A DNA stretch of 5,326 nucleotides from an uncultured Rhodospirillales bacterium. GTDB taxonomy: Bacteria; Pseudomonadota; Alphaproteobacteria; Rhodospirillales; Casp-alpha2. Where the stretch lies: NCBI GenBank assembly GCA_938074585.1, contig CALJEW010000317.1, forward strand, positions 1 to 5,326. The letters run 5' to 3'. A program made the translations under genes and the position numbers. The notes under the pieces are model-generated. The model did not search any database. It had not been told where the DNA came from and saw nothing but the letters and a program-made list of their open reading frames with translations. This document shows, in pieces, positions 1 through 5,326 of this stretch (its first letter is position 1; each line of letters opens with the position of its first letter).

Positions 1-1557
1 AACGCTCTATTGTTCCTGCTGATTTCATCCATGGCATCGTCGCAATGGGACGAATATTCCCATTGGTTGTTGGTGCCTAGGTATTTATTAGAAAACGATA
101 TGTTCGCACGAATTGGGATGCCCGTCCCTATGGCTGATTACCCGGGGTACCCAACAGGGGCTTCATTAATTCCTTATTTGGTCTCTCGAATTGTTGGAAG
201 CTTTCAGGAAGCAGCAGCACCGTTGTTCCATATCATGCTGCTTATTTCTATGAGTTTAGCTGCTATGGATCTTATTCGTATCGGTGCCAAGTTAGACCAG
301 ACGAAAAATCCTAGCTGGGGGCTTTGTGCACTTGGGTTTATGACGGTCACTATTTTTAGTACGGCATTTGTTCAAAAAGTGATTTTTACTGCCTACGCCG
401 ATTTGCCGGTTGCTGCTGCGGTTGCGTTTTCGGGAGTGCTTTGCTGGATGGTTCTTCAAGCTCTTTCTAAAAACAATGAAACCCAAGCTTGGACCTACGC
501 CATTCAAGCCGGATTGGTCCTAATGATTTTATTAAACCTAAAACCAGCAACAATTGTTTTGTTTGTTGGTGTGCTTGGGGGGACATCGTTTGCGGTGTTG
601 CGCGACCCTGATGTCCAGCTTTCTAAATTCCTTAAGCTGATGCCAGCTCTGATACTACCTGGCATTTTTATCCTTTTGCTGTGGGGTTGGTTTTCTTCAA
701 CTCATTTCCATCGCGGGGGCCATTCCGTTATGCCTTTCGATAATTGGCAGTGGCATCATATGGGGCAAACCTTGTTGACAATTGCCAGTATTATGATGAA
801 GAAGGGGTTCTATTTTGGGATGATGCTTGTTTTGTCAGCGTTATCGATTGTTGCCTTATTCCGTATTCGTAGTCAATTTGATCGGTTTGCTCTGATCGCA
901 GGTTGTACGTTTATTGGTTATAATTTGTTCCTTGTTTTCGTTTATTTGGCAATCTTCCATGGTTATTCTGGGGCGAATGCATTGTCATACTGGCGCTACA
1001 ATATGCACTTAGCGCATTTAGGAGTTTTCTGTGCGGCGTATGGGCTTAGCATTTTATGGCATAAAAAATTGGCTGGCCGGTTCGGGAATACATCTAAGTA
1101 TTTAGCGAAGCTAACTGTCGTTGTGCTGATTTTATTACCCGTCGCGTTCGCACCTAAGTTGCGGTTTGATATTCGCGCACCAAAACAATTTGTGAAACAG
1201 GTTGGTACTGAAATGGCATCCATTTTACCAAAAGGCGCCCGTGTCATGATTCTCGACCCGCTTGCTAATGGGTTCTATGCAAAACTGATGCGCTATCAAC
1301 TCTATGGGGTTGCGACTTTATCACGCGATATCAGCTTGTTTCATCCAAAGAAATTGGATTACGTTCGAAAGTATATAGAAGAGTCGAACAGTACGCATAT
1401 CTGGGTGCATACGCAAAGCAAAGACGTGGTTGAGGTTTTAGGTGTCCCATTAAAAGAACGTAATGCACATTTATTAGAAAAGCAGGGGGCGGGTTGGCGC
1501 TTGATTAAATCTTGGCCGTACCCTGGTTATAATAACCCCAATGATATTCCAGATTAA
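1..1557 (+). CDS. GT-C-like multi-pass membrane glycosyltransferase (5' partial)
   Basis: The reading frame is open from base 1 (AAC GCT CTA TTG), so the TTG at base 10 is an internal Leu codon and the true start lies outside the window. 518 codons are visible. The protein is strongly hydrophobic, with roughly ten membrane segments up to about residue 390, then a soluble C-terminal part of about 125 residues. Just after the first visible helix is the motif WDEYSHW, an acidic Asp-Glu pair at about residues 17-18, placed like the catalytic/metal-binding acidic site in the first external loop of GT-C enzymes (ArnT/PMT type), which use polyprenyl-phosphate sugars. A second loop has SYWRYNMHL. These are family-level resemblances; donor and acceptor cannot be told. 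It lies 32 bases before a GMC oxidoreductase fragment and is probably in the same transcript, which suggests cell-surface glycan or glycolipid work. It could instead be an O-antigen ligase- or polymerase-like membrane protein. No internal lesion is seen. Confidence 0.65.
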   Translation, partial: NALLFLLISSMASSQWDEYSHWLLVPRYLLENDMFARIGMPVPMADYPGYPTGASLIPYLVSRIVGSFQEAAAPLFHIMLLISMSLAAMDLIRIGAKLDQTKNPSWGLCALGFMTVTIFSTAFVQKVIFTAYADLPVAAAVAFSGVLCWMVLQALSKNNETQAWTYAIQAGLVLMILLNLKPATIVLFVGVLGGTSFAVLRDPDVQLSKFLKLMPALILPGIFILLLWGWFSSTHFHRGGHSVMPFDNWQWHHMGQTLLTIASIMMKKGFYFGMMLVLSALSIVALFRIRSQFDRFALIAGCTFIGYNLFLVFVYLAIFHGYSGANALSYWRYNMHLAHLGVFCAAYGLSILWHKKLAGRFGNTSKYLAKLTVVVLILLPVAFAPKLRFDIRAPKQFVKQVGTEMASILPKGARVMILDPLANGFYAKLMRYQLYGVATLSRDISLFHPKKLDYVRKYIEESNSTHIWVHTQSKDVVEVLGVPLKERNAHLLEKQGAGWRLIKSWPYPGYNNPNDIPD

Positions 1558-1589
1558 TTGTTTGGATTTATGAAAGAGAACTCTGACTT

Positions 1590-2270
1590 GTGGCCAACGC
1601 AACCCCTAATACACGAAAGCAATCTGTTGTAAAAAAGTGCTTCGCTACAACCGGTGGCGTTCTTCCAAAGTTCAATTTTGCTTTGGGTCAGCTTGGTCTT
1701 GAATTACGATCCCCTGAATTAGAAAACACCTATGCCAATGGTGTGATCTTTGCATCTTCAGGATTACCTGCATCTGAATTTAATCGTCACATCCCGTTCA
1801 GTCGACTGGTCGCCATTCGATTGTTCAAGGCCTTGTTGATCGCAAGTTTTTTTTTGCCGGGCAGGTTTAGCCAAAACACTTTGAAATTCACAAACCAAAA
1901 AGATGCTGGTACGCTTGGTGTTATCAGAGGGTATACGGAAAATTTGGATGATGTGATGAAATCCACCAGCCGGTCTCTGGCCGTTCATTTCAGAAAGTTG
2001 GGTGGGTACGTATTGCCCGGCGGGGTGCGAGTAAGCGAGCCGGGGCCTGATATTAATTATGCGGGAACTTTACCCATATGCGTTGATGCAAAAGATCATA
2101 GTGATAATCCGTATACCAATTCATTCGGGTGTTTAATGGGCAGTGATGGGCTTTATGTGGTCGATGGTGCAGTTTTAAAACAAGTTGCGGCAAAAACCCC
2201 CATTTTCAGTATCATGGCTAACAAGGATCGGATTGGCCACCACATTGTAGCAAAGTTTAAAGCCAAATGA
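1590..2270 (+). CDS. GMC oxidoreductase, C-terminal half only; probable remnant
   Basis: This 226-codon frame starts at GTG 1590; an in-frame TGA at 1584-1586 rules out an upstream extension, and AAAGAGAA about 9 bases upstream could serve as a weak ribosome binding site. The product matches only the C-terminal part of GMC flavoenzymes. It has a substrate-domain stretch (FALGQLGLEL at 30-39, PFSRLVAIRLF at 69-79, FFLPGRFSQN at 87-96) and then the closing FAD-contact block: NYAGTLPI at 156-163, GLYVVDGAVL at 187-196, FSIMANKDRIGHHI at 206-219. GMC enzymes are usually about 500-550 residues with an N-terminal GxGxxG dinucleotide fold; that half is absent, and the upstream DNA encodes another gene. 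The usual active-site His of the HYAGT-type motif is Asn156 (AAT), and the site where Asn or His is common reads Thr203-Pro204. As encoded it should not bind FAD normally or oxidise alcohols. The open frame and ATGA coupling to the next gene mean it may still be translated. A nine-T run lies at 1847-1855. Confidence 0.75.
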   Translation: MANATPNTRKQSVVKKCFATTGGVLPKFNFALGQLGLELRSPELENTYANGVIFASSGLPASEFNRHIPFSRLVAIRLFKALLIASFFLPGRFSQNTLKFTNQKDAGTLGVIRGYTENLDDVMKSTSRSLAVHFRKLGGYVLPGGVRVSEPGPDINYAGTLPICVDAKDHSDNPYTNSFGCLMGSDGLYVVDGAVLKQVAAKTPIFSIMANKDRIGHHIVAKFKAK

Positions 2271-3478
2271 TCGTGTCTAGATTTACGGCTTTGCCCGTGG
2301 TTGTTATTGTTAGTCTTGTGGTCCAAGCCTTAGCCAGCATGAGTGCTATTCTACCCTCCGCAATTGCGCCTGAATTGACCGCAGCCCATGGGGTTCCGGG
2401 ATCCTTAATTGGTATTCAGGTCAGCTGTATCTATTTTGGCGCCATGTCTACGTCTTTAATGGGTGGGGTTTTCGTTCAACGGTTTGGGGCTTTACGCTGC
2501 TTGCAATTGTCTCTTTTACTGGTGGCTATTGGGGGAGCCATGAGCGCTATTCCCATGCTTTTAGCCGTTGGGACGGGTGCCTTTATCGTGGGGCTCGGCT
2601 ACGGCTTAACCAACCCCCCGTCGTCTCATATGTTGATGAAAGTAACTACGCCAAAAAATCGAAACCTTGTGTTTTCGATCAAACAAACCGGTGTCCCCTT
2701 GGGGGGCGTGGCTGCGGGATTGTTAGGCCCATGGGTGGCTCTGCAATTTGGGTGGCAAATGGCATTGATATCTGGTGCGTTGGTTGCGCTTGTTTTGATG
2801 ATTGTTATTTCAGTCTTTCGCTCTCATTGGGATGCGGACCGCGATCCGAGTGCTACGTTACGAAGCAATCCTTTAAAAGATGCGGGCATTGTATGGAAAT
2901 ATAAAAGCCTGCGCTGGGTTTCCTTGTCGGCTTTTTCATTCTCAGCCATGCAAGTCGGATTATCGACGTTTACGGTAACCATGCTGGTAATTGATTTAAA
3001 TTTTTCCTTGATTGAAGCCGGGGCGGTTCTGGCTGTTATGCAGGCGGCTGGTGTTATAGGGCGGATTTTATGGGGATGGGTGGCTGACCGCAGTGGAAGC
3101 CCAAGTGGCGTTCTGGCCGCAATAACGTTGATTACGATTATTAGCGCGTTGGTCATGGTGGTGATAGATAGCAATACACCAGTGGTGATGGTTTATCTGC
3201 TGTTGGCACTTATGGGGATGACGGCAATTGGTTGGAACGGAGTTTATCTTGCTGAAATCGCTCGCCTTGCTCCGTCTGGTCTCATTAGTAGCGCCACTGG
3301 GGCATCTATGGTTATCACTTATGCAGGTGTTATGGTTGGGCCTGCTACGATGGCTGCAGTGTATGGGTTGGCGGGCTCATACACGTTGACATTTGCGCTT
3401 TTCTCAGTAATTCCACTGGCAGGTTTGTTTTTTGTTTTCCAAGCTCAAAAATTTTCGAATGCGGAAGGGAGCGATTGA
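2267..3478 (+). CDS. MFS transporter, 12 transmembrane segments
   Basis: Intact 403-residue major facilitator superfamily permease, a normal length for 12-helix members, acting in the inner membrane by proton- or substrate-coupled transport. Hydrophobic segments fall at about 8-31, 46-66, 78-97, 100-118, 142-161, 165-185, then a charged central loop at 186-215 (SHWDADRDPSATLRS), and 217-240, 248-270, 280-300, 305-326, 340-365 and 370-392. The loop between helices 2 and 3 has the MFS motif A pattern GGVFVQRFGALR (66-77), with Gln70 where Asp is usual. The matching repeat in the second half, WGWVADRSG (269-277), keeps the Asp-Arg pair. NRNLVFSIKQTGVPLGG lies around 131-147, as in many cyanate/nitroimidazole-type MFS proteins. 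The substrate cannot be predicted. Its ATG overlaps the preceding stop as ATGA (2267-2270), so translation is probably coupled to the GMC fragment; no strong ribosome binding site is seen. That coupling could explain why the fragment's frame has stayed open. Confidence 0.9.
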   Translation: MIVSRFTALPVVVIVSLVVQALASMSAILPSAIAPELTAAHGVPGSLIGIQVSCIYFGAMSTSLMGGVFVQRFGALRCLQLSLLLVAIGGAMSAIPMLLAVGTGAFIVGLGYGLTNPPSSHMLMKVTTPKNRNLVFSIKQTGVPLGGVAAGLLGPWVALQFGWQMALISGALVALVLMIVISVFRSHWDADRDPSATLRSNPLKDAGIVWKYKSLRWVSLSAFSFSAMQVGLSTFTVTMLVIDLNFSLIEAGAVLAVMQAAGVIGRILWGWVADRSGSPSGVLAAITLITIISALVMVVIDSNTPVVMVYLLLALMGMTAIGWNGVYLAEIARLAPSGLISSATGASMVITYAGVMVGPATMAAVYGLAGSYTLTFALFSVIPLAGLFFVFQAQKFSNAEGSD

Positions 3479-3695
3479 TCTGTGTTTCGCCAACTGCGCG
3501 CGCATTTTTATGTCCTCACGCATTTTATTTCGAAACGCACAAAATTCAGGTTTTAGTCCTGTTGTGTTTTGGTCGAAGTCCAGTATGGTTAAATTCTGAG
3601 CGTTCTTTTTTAAATATATGCGCTGGTTAATCATGCCACTGGCATTAGCCCTTAGTTTTTGAAACCATTGATTTTCGTATGTATGCGTCACAATA
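3479..3695 (-). pseudogene. Degenerate EF-hand pair, out of frame with the EF-hand gene
   Basis: Immediately past the EF-hand stop, read in a different minus-strand frame, the DNA encodes YENQWFQKL, a loop RANASGMINQRI, then YLKKNAQNLTIL and a second loop DFDQNTTGLKPE followed by FCAF. The two 12-residue loops start 24 residues apart (about bases 3652 and 3580), the same period as loops 1-2 and 3-4 of the neighbouring gene, and helix residues match (WFQKL against FFRLD, NLTILD against RFAIID). Loop 5 lost Asp at position 1 (now Arg), the acid at position 5 (Ser) and Glu at position 12 (Ile). Loop 6 keeps Asp1, Asp3, Asn5 and Glu12 but lacks Gly6 and the position-8 hydrophobic residue. Either the gene once had six EF-hands and suffered a frameshift between about 3756 and 3696, or this is the relic of a duplicate. 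The frame runs on antisense into the transporter gene to about 3404, which looks like read-through after loss of its own stop. Confidence 0.6.
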
Positions 3696-4109
3696 TTATC
3701 CGGATACTTTATGGGTGGTGACGTATATGTGGGATTTGTTCTGAAAATTAATGGCCTCGTGCGAGGTGATTTTTCCATTGTCATCAATATCAATAATGGC
3801 AAAACGGCTCCGGCCATTTGCTTCAAATTCAGCTAAATTGACATATCCATCTGAATTGCGGTCTAAGCGAAAAAAACGCTGGCTCCAACTTACACTTCCG
3901 GCCACTTCTTCAGTTGAAATGACGTTGTCGCGGTTCGCATCAAGGACGCTAAAGCGCTGGTTCCTAACGGTTTGTAATTCAACCAGTGAAATATCACCGT
4001 TGCCGTTCTGATCTAGGGCTTTGAACCAGTTGCTCAAAGGTTGTTCGCCAGCAATAGCAGAAACAGCTAATAATAATCCACAACCCAAACCAAGGATGAT
4101 ACTTTTCAT
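3696..4109 (-). CDS. Secreted EF-hand protein with four calcium-binding loops
   Basis: The 137-residue product begins with a Sec-type signal peptide (MKSIILGLGCGLLLAVSAIA, predicted cut after Ala20 before Gly-Glu), so it should act in the periplasm or outside the cell. Four 12-residue EF-hand loops follow: DQNGNGDISLVE (33-44), DANRDNVISTEE (57-68), DRNSDGYVNLAE (83-94) and DIDDNGKITSHE (107-118), spaced 24, 26 and 24 residues apart as two pairs. All four keep Asp1 and Glu12; loop 1 is the most canonical, while loops 2, 3 and 4 have Val, Tyr and Lys at position 7, where the ligand is a backbone carbonyl. It probably binds or buffers calcium or senses it structurally; no enzymatic domain is present. 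The ATG is fixed by AAGGGAG 8 bases upstream. The last 19 residues after loop 4 do not look like EF-hand, and a further EF-hand pair follows in another frame, so this product may be a frameshift-truncated version of a longer protein. Confidence 0.85.
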   Translation of the reverse strand: MKSIILGLGCGLLLAVSAIAGEQPLSNWFKALDQNGNGDISLVELQTVRNQRFSVLDANRDNVISTEEVAGSVSWSQRFFRLDRNSDGYVNLAEFEANGRSRFAIIDIDDNGKITSHEAINFQNKSHIYVTTHKVSG

Positions 4110-4117
4110 TCCGCATA

Positions 4118-4124
4118 CTCCCTT
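4118..4124 (-). promoter_or_regulatory. Ribosome binding site of the EF-hand gene
   Basis: On the minus strand AAGGGAG lies 8 bases before the ATG at 4109-4107, a good Shine-Dalgarno match at normal spacing. It favours this start, which also places a clean signal peptide at the N-terminus. It is the clearest ribosome binding site in the window. An out-of-frame ATG lies at 4116-4114, too close to the site to compete. Confidence 0.75.
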
Positions 4125-4140
4125 TTTTATTCTCCACCGA

Positions 4141-4613
4141 CTATAAGCAAGTGGATGAAAAATTAGAGTAGGCGATAATTGTAAATTCTAAATTAATAGA
4201 GTTGGTTAATTTGGTGTTAAAGTAGGAATTAGATCCTATTTCCGATTTTTTATCGCAGAATTTTTGGATTTCAATGCGGTACCCACTGGGAACCAAAAAT
4301 AAACACAAATAGACCTTAAAGCCCTCAGAATAAGCCGGTTCGCGCTCAAATTTAAAGCCTTTTGCAACCAAATTTTGATTGAATCCATCAACATCATCGC
4401 GGAACAAGATGATTGTTTCCCCGATAGGGCTTGTTGGTCGGTCTTTTAACGTGCAAATTCCAATAAAGCTCGTTGTGCTTAAATGATATATATGGCTGGC
4501 CCCTTTATCTAAGGCGTGTCGAGCTGTAGGACATCACGATAAAAGGCTGATTTTTTTTCCAAATCTTTGGCATATAGAAAGCTGACTTGTTGAGTGATTT
4601 GAGACCGTTTCAT
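4141..4613 (-). pseudogene. VOC-family (glyoxalase/bleomycin-resistance fold) gene with a one-base frameshift
   Basis: Read on the minus strand from ATG 4613, the frame encodes MKRSQITQQVSFLYAKDLEK and then KSAFYRDVL, the first strand and helix of a vicinal oxygen chelate domain, before a TAG at 4511-4509. In another frame, continuous from about 4527, the family sequence resumes: TARHALDKGASHIYHLSTTS, then ICTLKDRPTSPIGE, FRDDVDGFNQNLVAKG, FEREPAYSEGFKVY and PSGYRIEIQKF, which contains the C-terminal Glu expected as a metal ligand. Inserting one base between GTC (4532-4530) and ACA (4527-4525) restores YRDVL, and the spacing to the following Asp-Lys-Gly fits the family, so the lesion is probably a one-base deletion. 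After KF at 4258 the frame continues for 38 unrelated, AT-rich codons to TAG 4143-4141, so the original stop may also be lost; 4141-4257 is more likely intergenic and upstream of the EF-hand gene. VOC proteins include isomerases, dioxygenases and resistance proteins; the substrate is unknown. A sequencing error would revive the gene. Confidence 0.8.
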
Positions 4614-4682
4614 AGTCGATTTTTCTGATGTTTGAGCGTAAAATTTGACTTCATAAGACGAAATAGCAATGGGAACTTGTGC

Positions 4683-5041
4683 ATGCTATTTATTTATAAA
4701 GATGAAACCAGAAAAATTTTGGCGTTCTATGAAAAACTGATTGAGGGTCAGAAATAGTGGCCTCAAGCGATCCGGCTTTGGTGGGATTTATTATAAAAAT
4801 TATACCCTCTGCCAATATATCTGATGAGTGGGTTCAGTCAGATTGGGCGTCGTTGCGGGTTGTTGAAAATTTAGTCGATGTGTTGATCGCGAAAAATTTG
4901 ATTATGTTTATGGATTTACCCAATGGAGCGTAGTAAAAATTGATGGAACGCCGGGGGTTGCGTAAATAGCTCTCATAAGTCAAAAACCTGCTTGTTGATT
5001 ACGATAATCGCTCCGATGATATCGAGGTGGGCATTTTCTAG
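4683..5041 (+). pseudogene. Remnant of a small 'tryptophan synthase subunit beta-like' gene
   Basis: ATG 4683, with GGGAA at 4671-4675 as a possible ribosome binding site, opens MLFIYKDETRKILAFYEKLI and then EGQK, closing at TAG 4755-4757. The next frame takes over through GAA ATA GTG as EIVASSDPALVGF, then SDEWVQSDWASLRVVENLVD and VLIAKNLIMFMDLPNGA. It then hits TAG 4931 and TAA 4934, resumes as KLMERRGLRK, hits TAG 4967, gives LS, hits TAA 4976, and ends VKNLLVDYDNRSDDIEVGIF before TAG 5039-5041. This resembles a small proteobacterial protein of about 90-120 residues, named in databases as tryptophan synthase subunit beta-like. In that family the helix reads roughly 'IRFTDLPEAAQQKLL.RR.LR', so the first two stops sit at Gln-Gln. 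The name is historical; no enzymatic role is established as far as I recall. One missing base near 4750 (CAGGAA to CAGAA) would explain the frameshift. With one frameshift and four internal stops it is non-functional. Confidence 0.65.
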
Positions 5042-5111
5042 GGCTTGGCCCGAATTAAAATTATTTAATCTGACTATGGCCTCTGCCGCTCCGATGGTTT
5101 AGTTAAGCTCC

Positions 5112-5326
5112 ATGTTTGATAAAATTGAATTTCGCAATGCTATGGGGCATTTTCCTTCGGGCGTCACCGTTGTTACGGTATCGGACGGTCAAGGCAGTGT
5201 TGGTGGTTTAACGGCTAATGCCTTTTCATCGTTATCTCTCGACCCACCCTTGATCCTTATTTGTGTCGATACATCTTCTCAAGCGCGCCAATATATCGAA
5301 TCTGAAAAGGCCTTCACTGTACAATT
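5112..5326 (+). CDS. Flavin reductase domain protein, HpaC/RutF-like (3' partial)
   Basis: 71 complete codons are visible before the window ends. The start EFRNAMGHFPSGVTVVTV (residues 6-23) and the following GGLTANAFSSLSLDPPLIL (31-49) are characteristic of the flavin reductase-like FMN-binding domain, whose full proteins are usually about 160-190 residues. Members use NAD(P)H to reduce FMN or FAD and often supply reduced flavin to two-component monooxygenases (HpaC, RutF and styrene or nitrilotriacetate systems). The Thr-Ala-Asn-Ala-Phe-Ser-Ser stretch lies in the flavin-binding part of the fold. ATG 5112 is chosen because an in-frame TAG lies at 5100-5102 and the domain begins within a few residues. 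No strong ribosome binding site is visible, only a weak TTAAG. The partner oxygenase, if any, would be outside the window. No lesion is seen in the visible part. Confidence 0.85.
   Translation, partial: MFDKIEFRNAMGHFPSGVTVVTVSDGQGSVGGLTANAFSSLSLDPPLILICVDTSSQARQYIESEKAFTVQ

Noticed and set aside
1570..1632. 20-codon leader peptide frame starting at ATG 1570
   Set aside because: It overlaps the start of the GMC fragment in another frame, has no ribosome binding site of note and encodes nothing recognisable.
2824..3174. Long minus-strand frame inside the MFS gene
   Set aside because: It is antisense to clear transmembrane coding sequence, with no domain of its own and no ribosome binding site noted.
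3490..3520. Terminator-like TGCGCGCGCA followed by five T residues after the MFS gene
   Set aside because: The palindrome has no room for a loop; only a three-base stem could form, too weak for an intrinsic terminator.
3404..3826. 140-codon minus-strand frame taken as one intact gene
   Set aside because: Its first part is a shadow of EF-hand loop 4 in another frame and its last part is antisense to the MFS gene. Only about 3479-3695 has EF-hand character, and there is no convincing start.
3751..4011. Plus-strand frame opposite the EF-hand gene
   Set aside because: It is antisense to a gene with a signal peptide, ribosome binding site and four EF-hand loops; its own translation resembles nothing.
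4614..4682. Divergent promoter between the VOC remnant and the small plus-strand remnant
   Set aside because: TTGACT occurs at 4645-4650, but no acceptable -10 box lies 16-18 bases downstream, and nothing convincing is seen on the minus strand.
4757..4933. Stand-alone 58-codon plus-strand frame starting at GTG 4757
   Set aside because: It begins at the frameshift point and ends at the first internal stop of a longer recognisable protein, so it is the middle piece of a pseudogene.
4931..4978. TAG and TAA read as Gln (stop-codon reassignment) in the small gene
   Set aside because: Two of the four stops fit Gln well, but the same gene also has a frameshift, the intact neighbours contain no internal TAG or TAA and end normally at TAA and TGA, and no phage genes are present. 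Ordinary decay explains it better.
5042..5111. Promoter or hairpin (GGGCTTGGCCC) before the flavin reductase gene
   Set aside because: The stem is only four base pairs, and no -35/-10 pair at proper spacing could be supported in the AT-rich stretch that follows.

Overview
The window reads as bacterial, most likely proteobacterial, with a slight lean to Alphaproteobacteria. That rests on the kinds of gene present (a periplasmic EF-hand protein, a GMC oxidoreductase of the glycosyltransferase-associated type, an HpaC/RutF-type flavin reductase, a small 'tryptophan synthase subunit beta-like' protein) and is family-level inference. Genes are tightly packed and base composition looks moderate to AT-leaning. 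No tRNA, rRNA, CRISPR array, insertion sequence or phage gene is visible.

Bases 1-3478 hold a plus-strand run of three genes. The first is the 3' part of a large multi-pass membrane protein resembling GT-C glycosyltransferases. It runs off the left edge: its frame is open to base 1, so the TTG at base 10 is an internal Leu codon. After 32 bases comes an open frame encoding only the C-terminal half of a GMC oxidoreductase, without the FAD-binding half and with its usual active-site His replaced by Asn. It overlaps by ATGA an intact 12-helix MFS transporter. The three are probably co-transcribed, and the first two suggest a surface-glycan or glycolipid context.

Bases 3479-4613 read on the minus strand. 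A frameshifted VOC (glyoxalase-like) gene lies upstream of a secreted four-EF-hand protein with a clear ribosome binding site. Just past the EF-hand stop, in another frame, lies a third, degenerate EF-hand pair. It keeps the 24-residue spacing of the intact pairs but has lost most calcium ligands.

Bases 4614-5326 read on the plus strand. A remnant of a small 'tryptophan synthase subunit beta-like' gene carries one frameshift and four internal stops, at least two of which appear to replace conserved Gln codons. It is followed by the start of a flavin reductase domain gene that leaves the window on the right.

I do not see a new multi-gene system. What stands out is gene decay: four damaged or truncated genes in about 3.5 kb, interleaved with genes that look intact. 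This fits a lineage losing genes, for example one becoming host-associated, although the one-base lesions could also be sequence errors.
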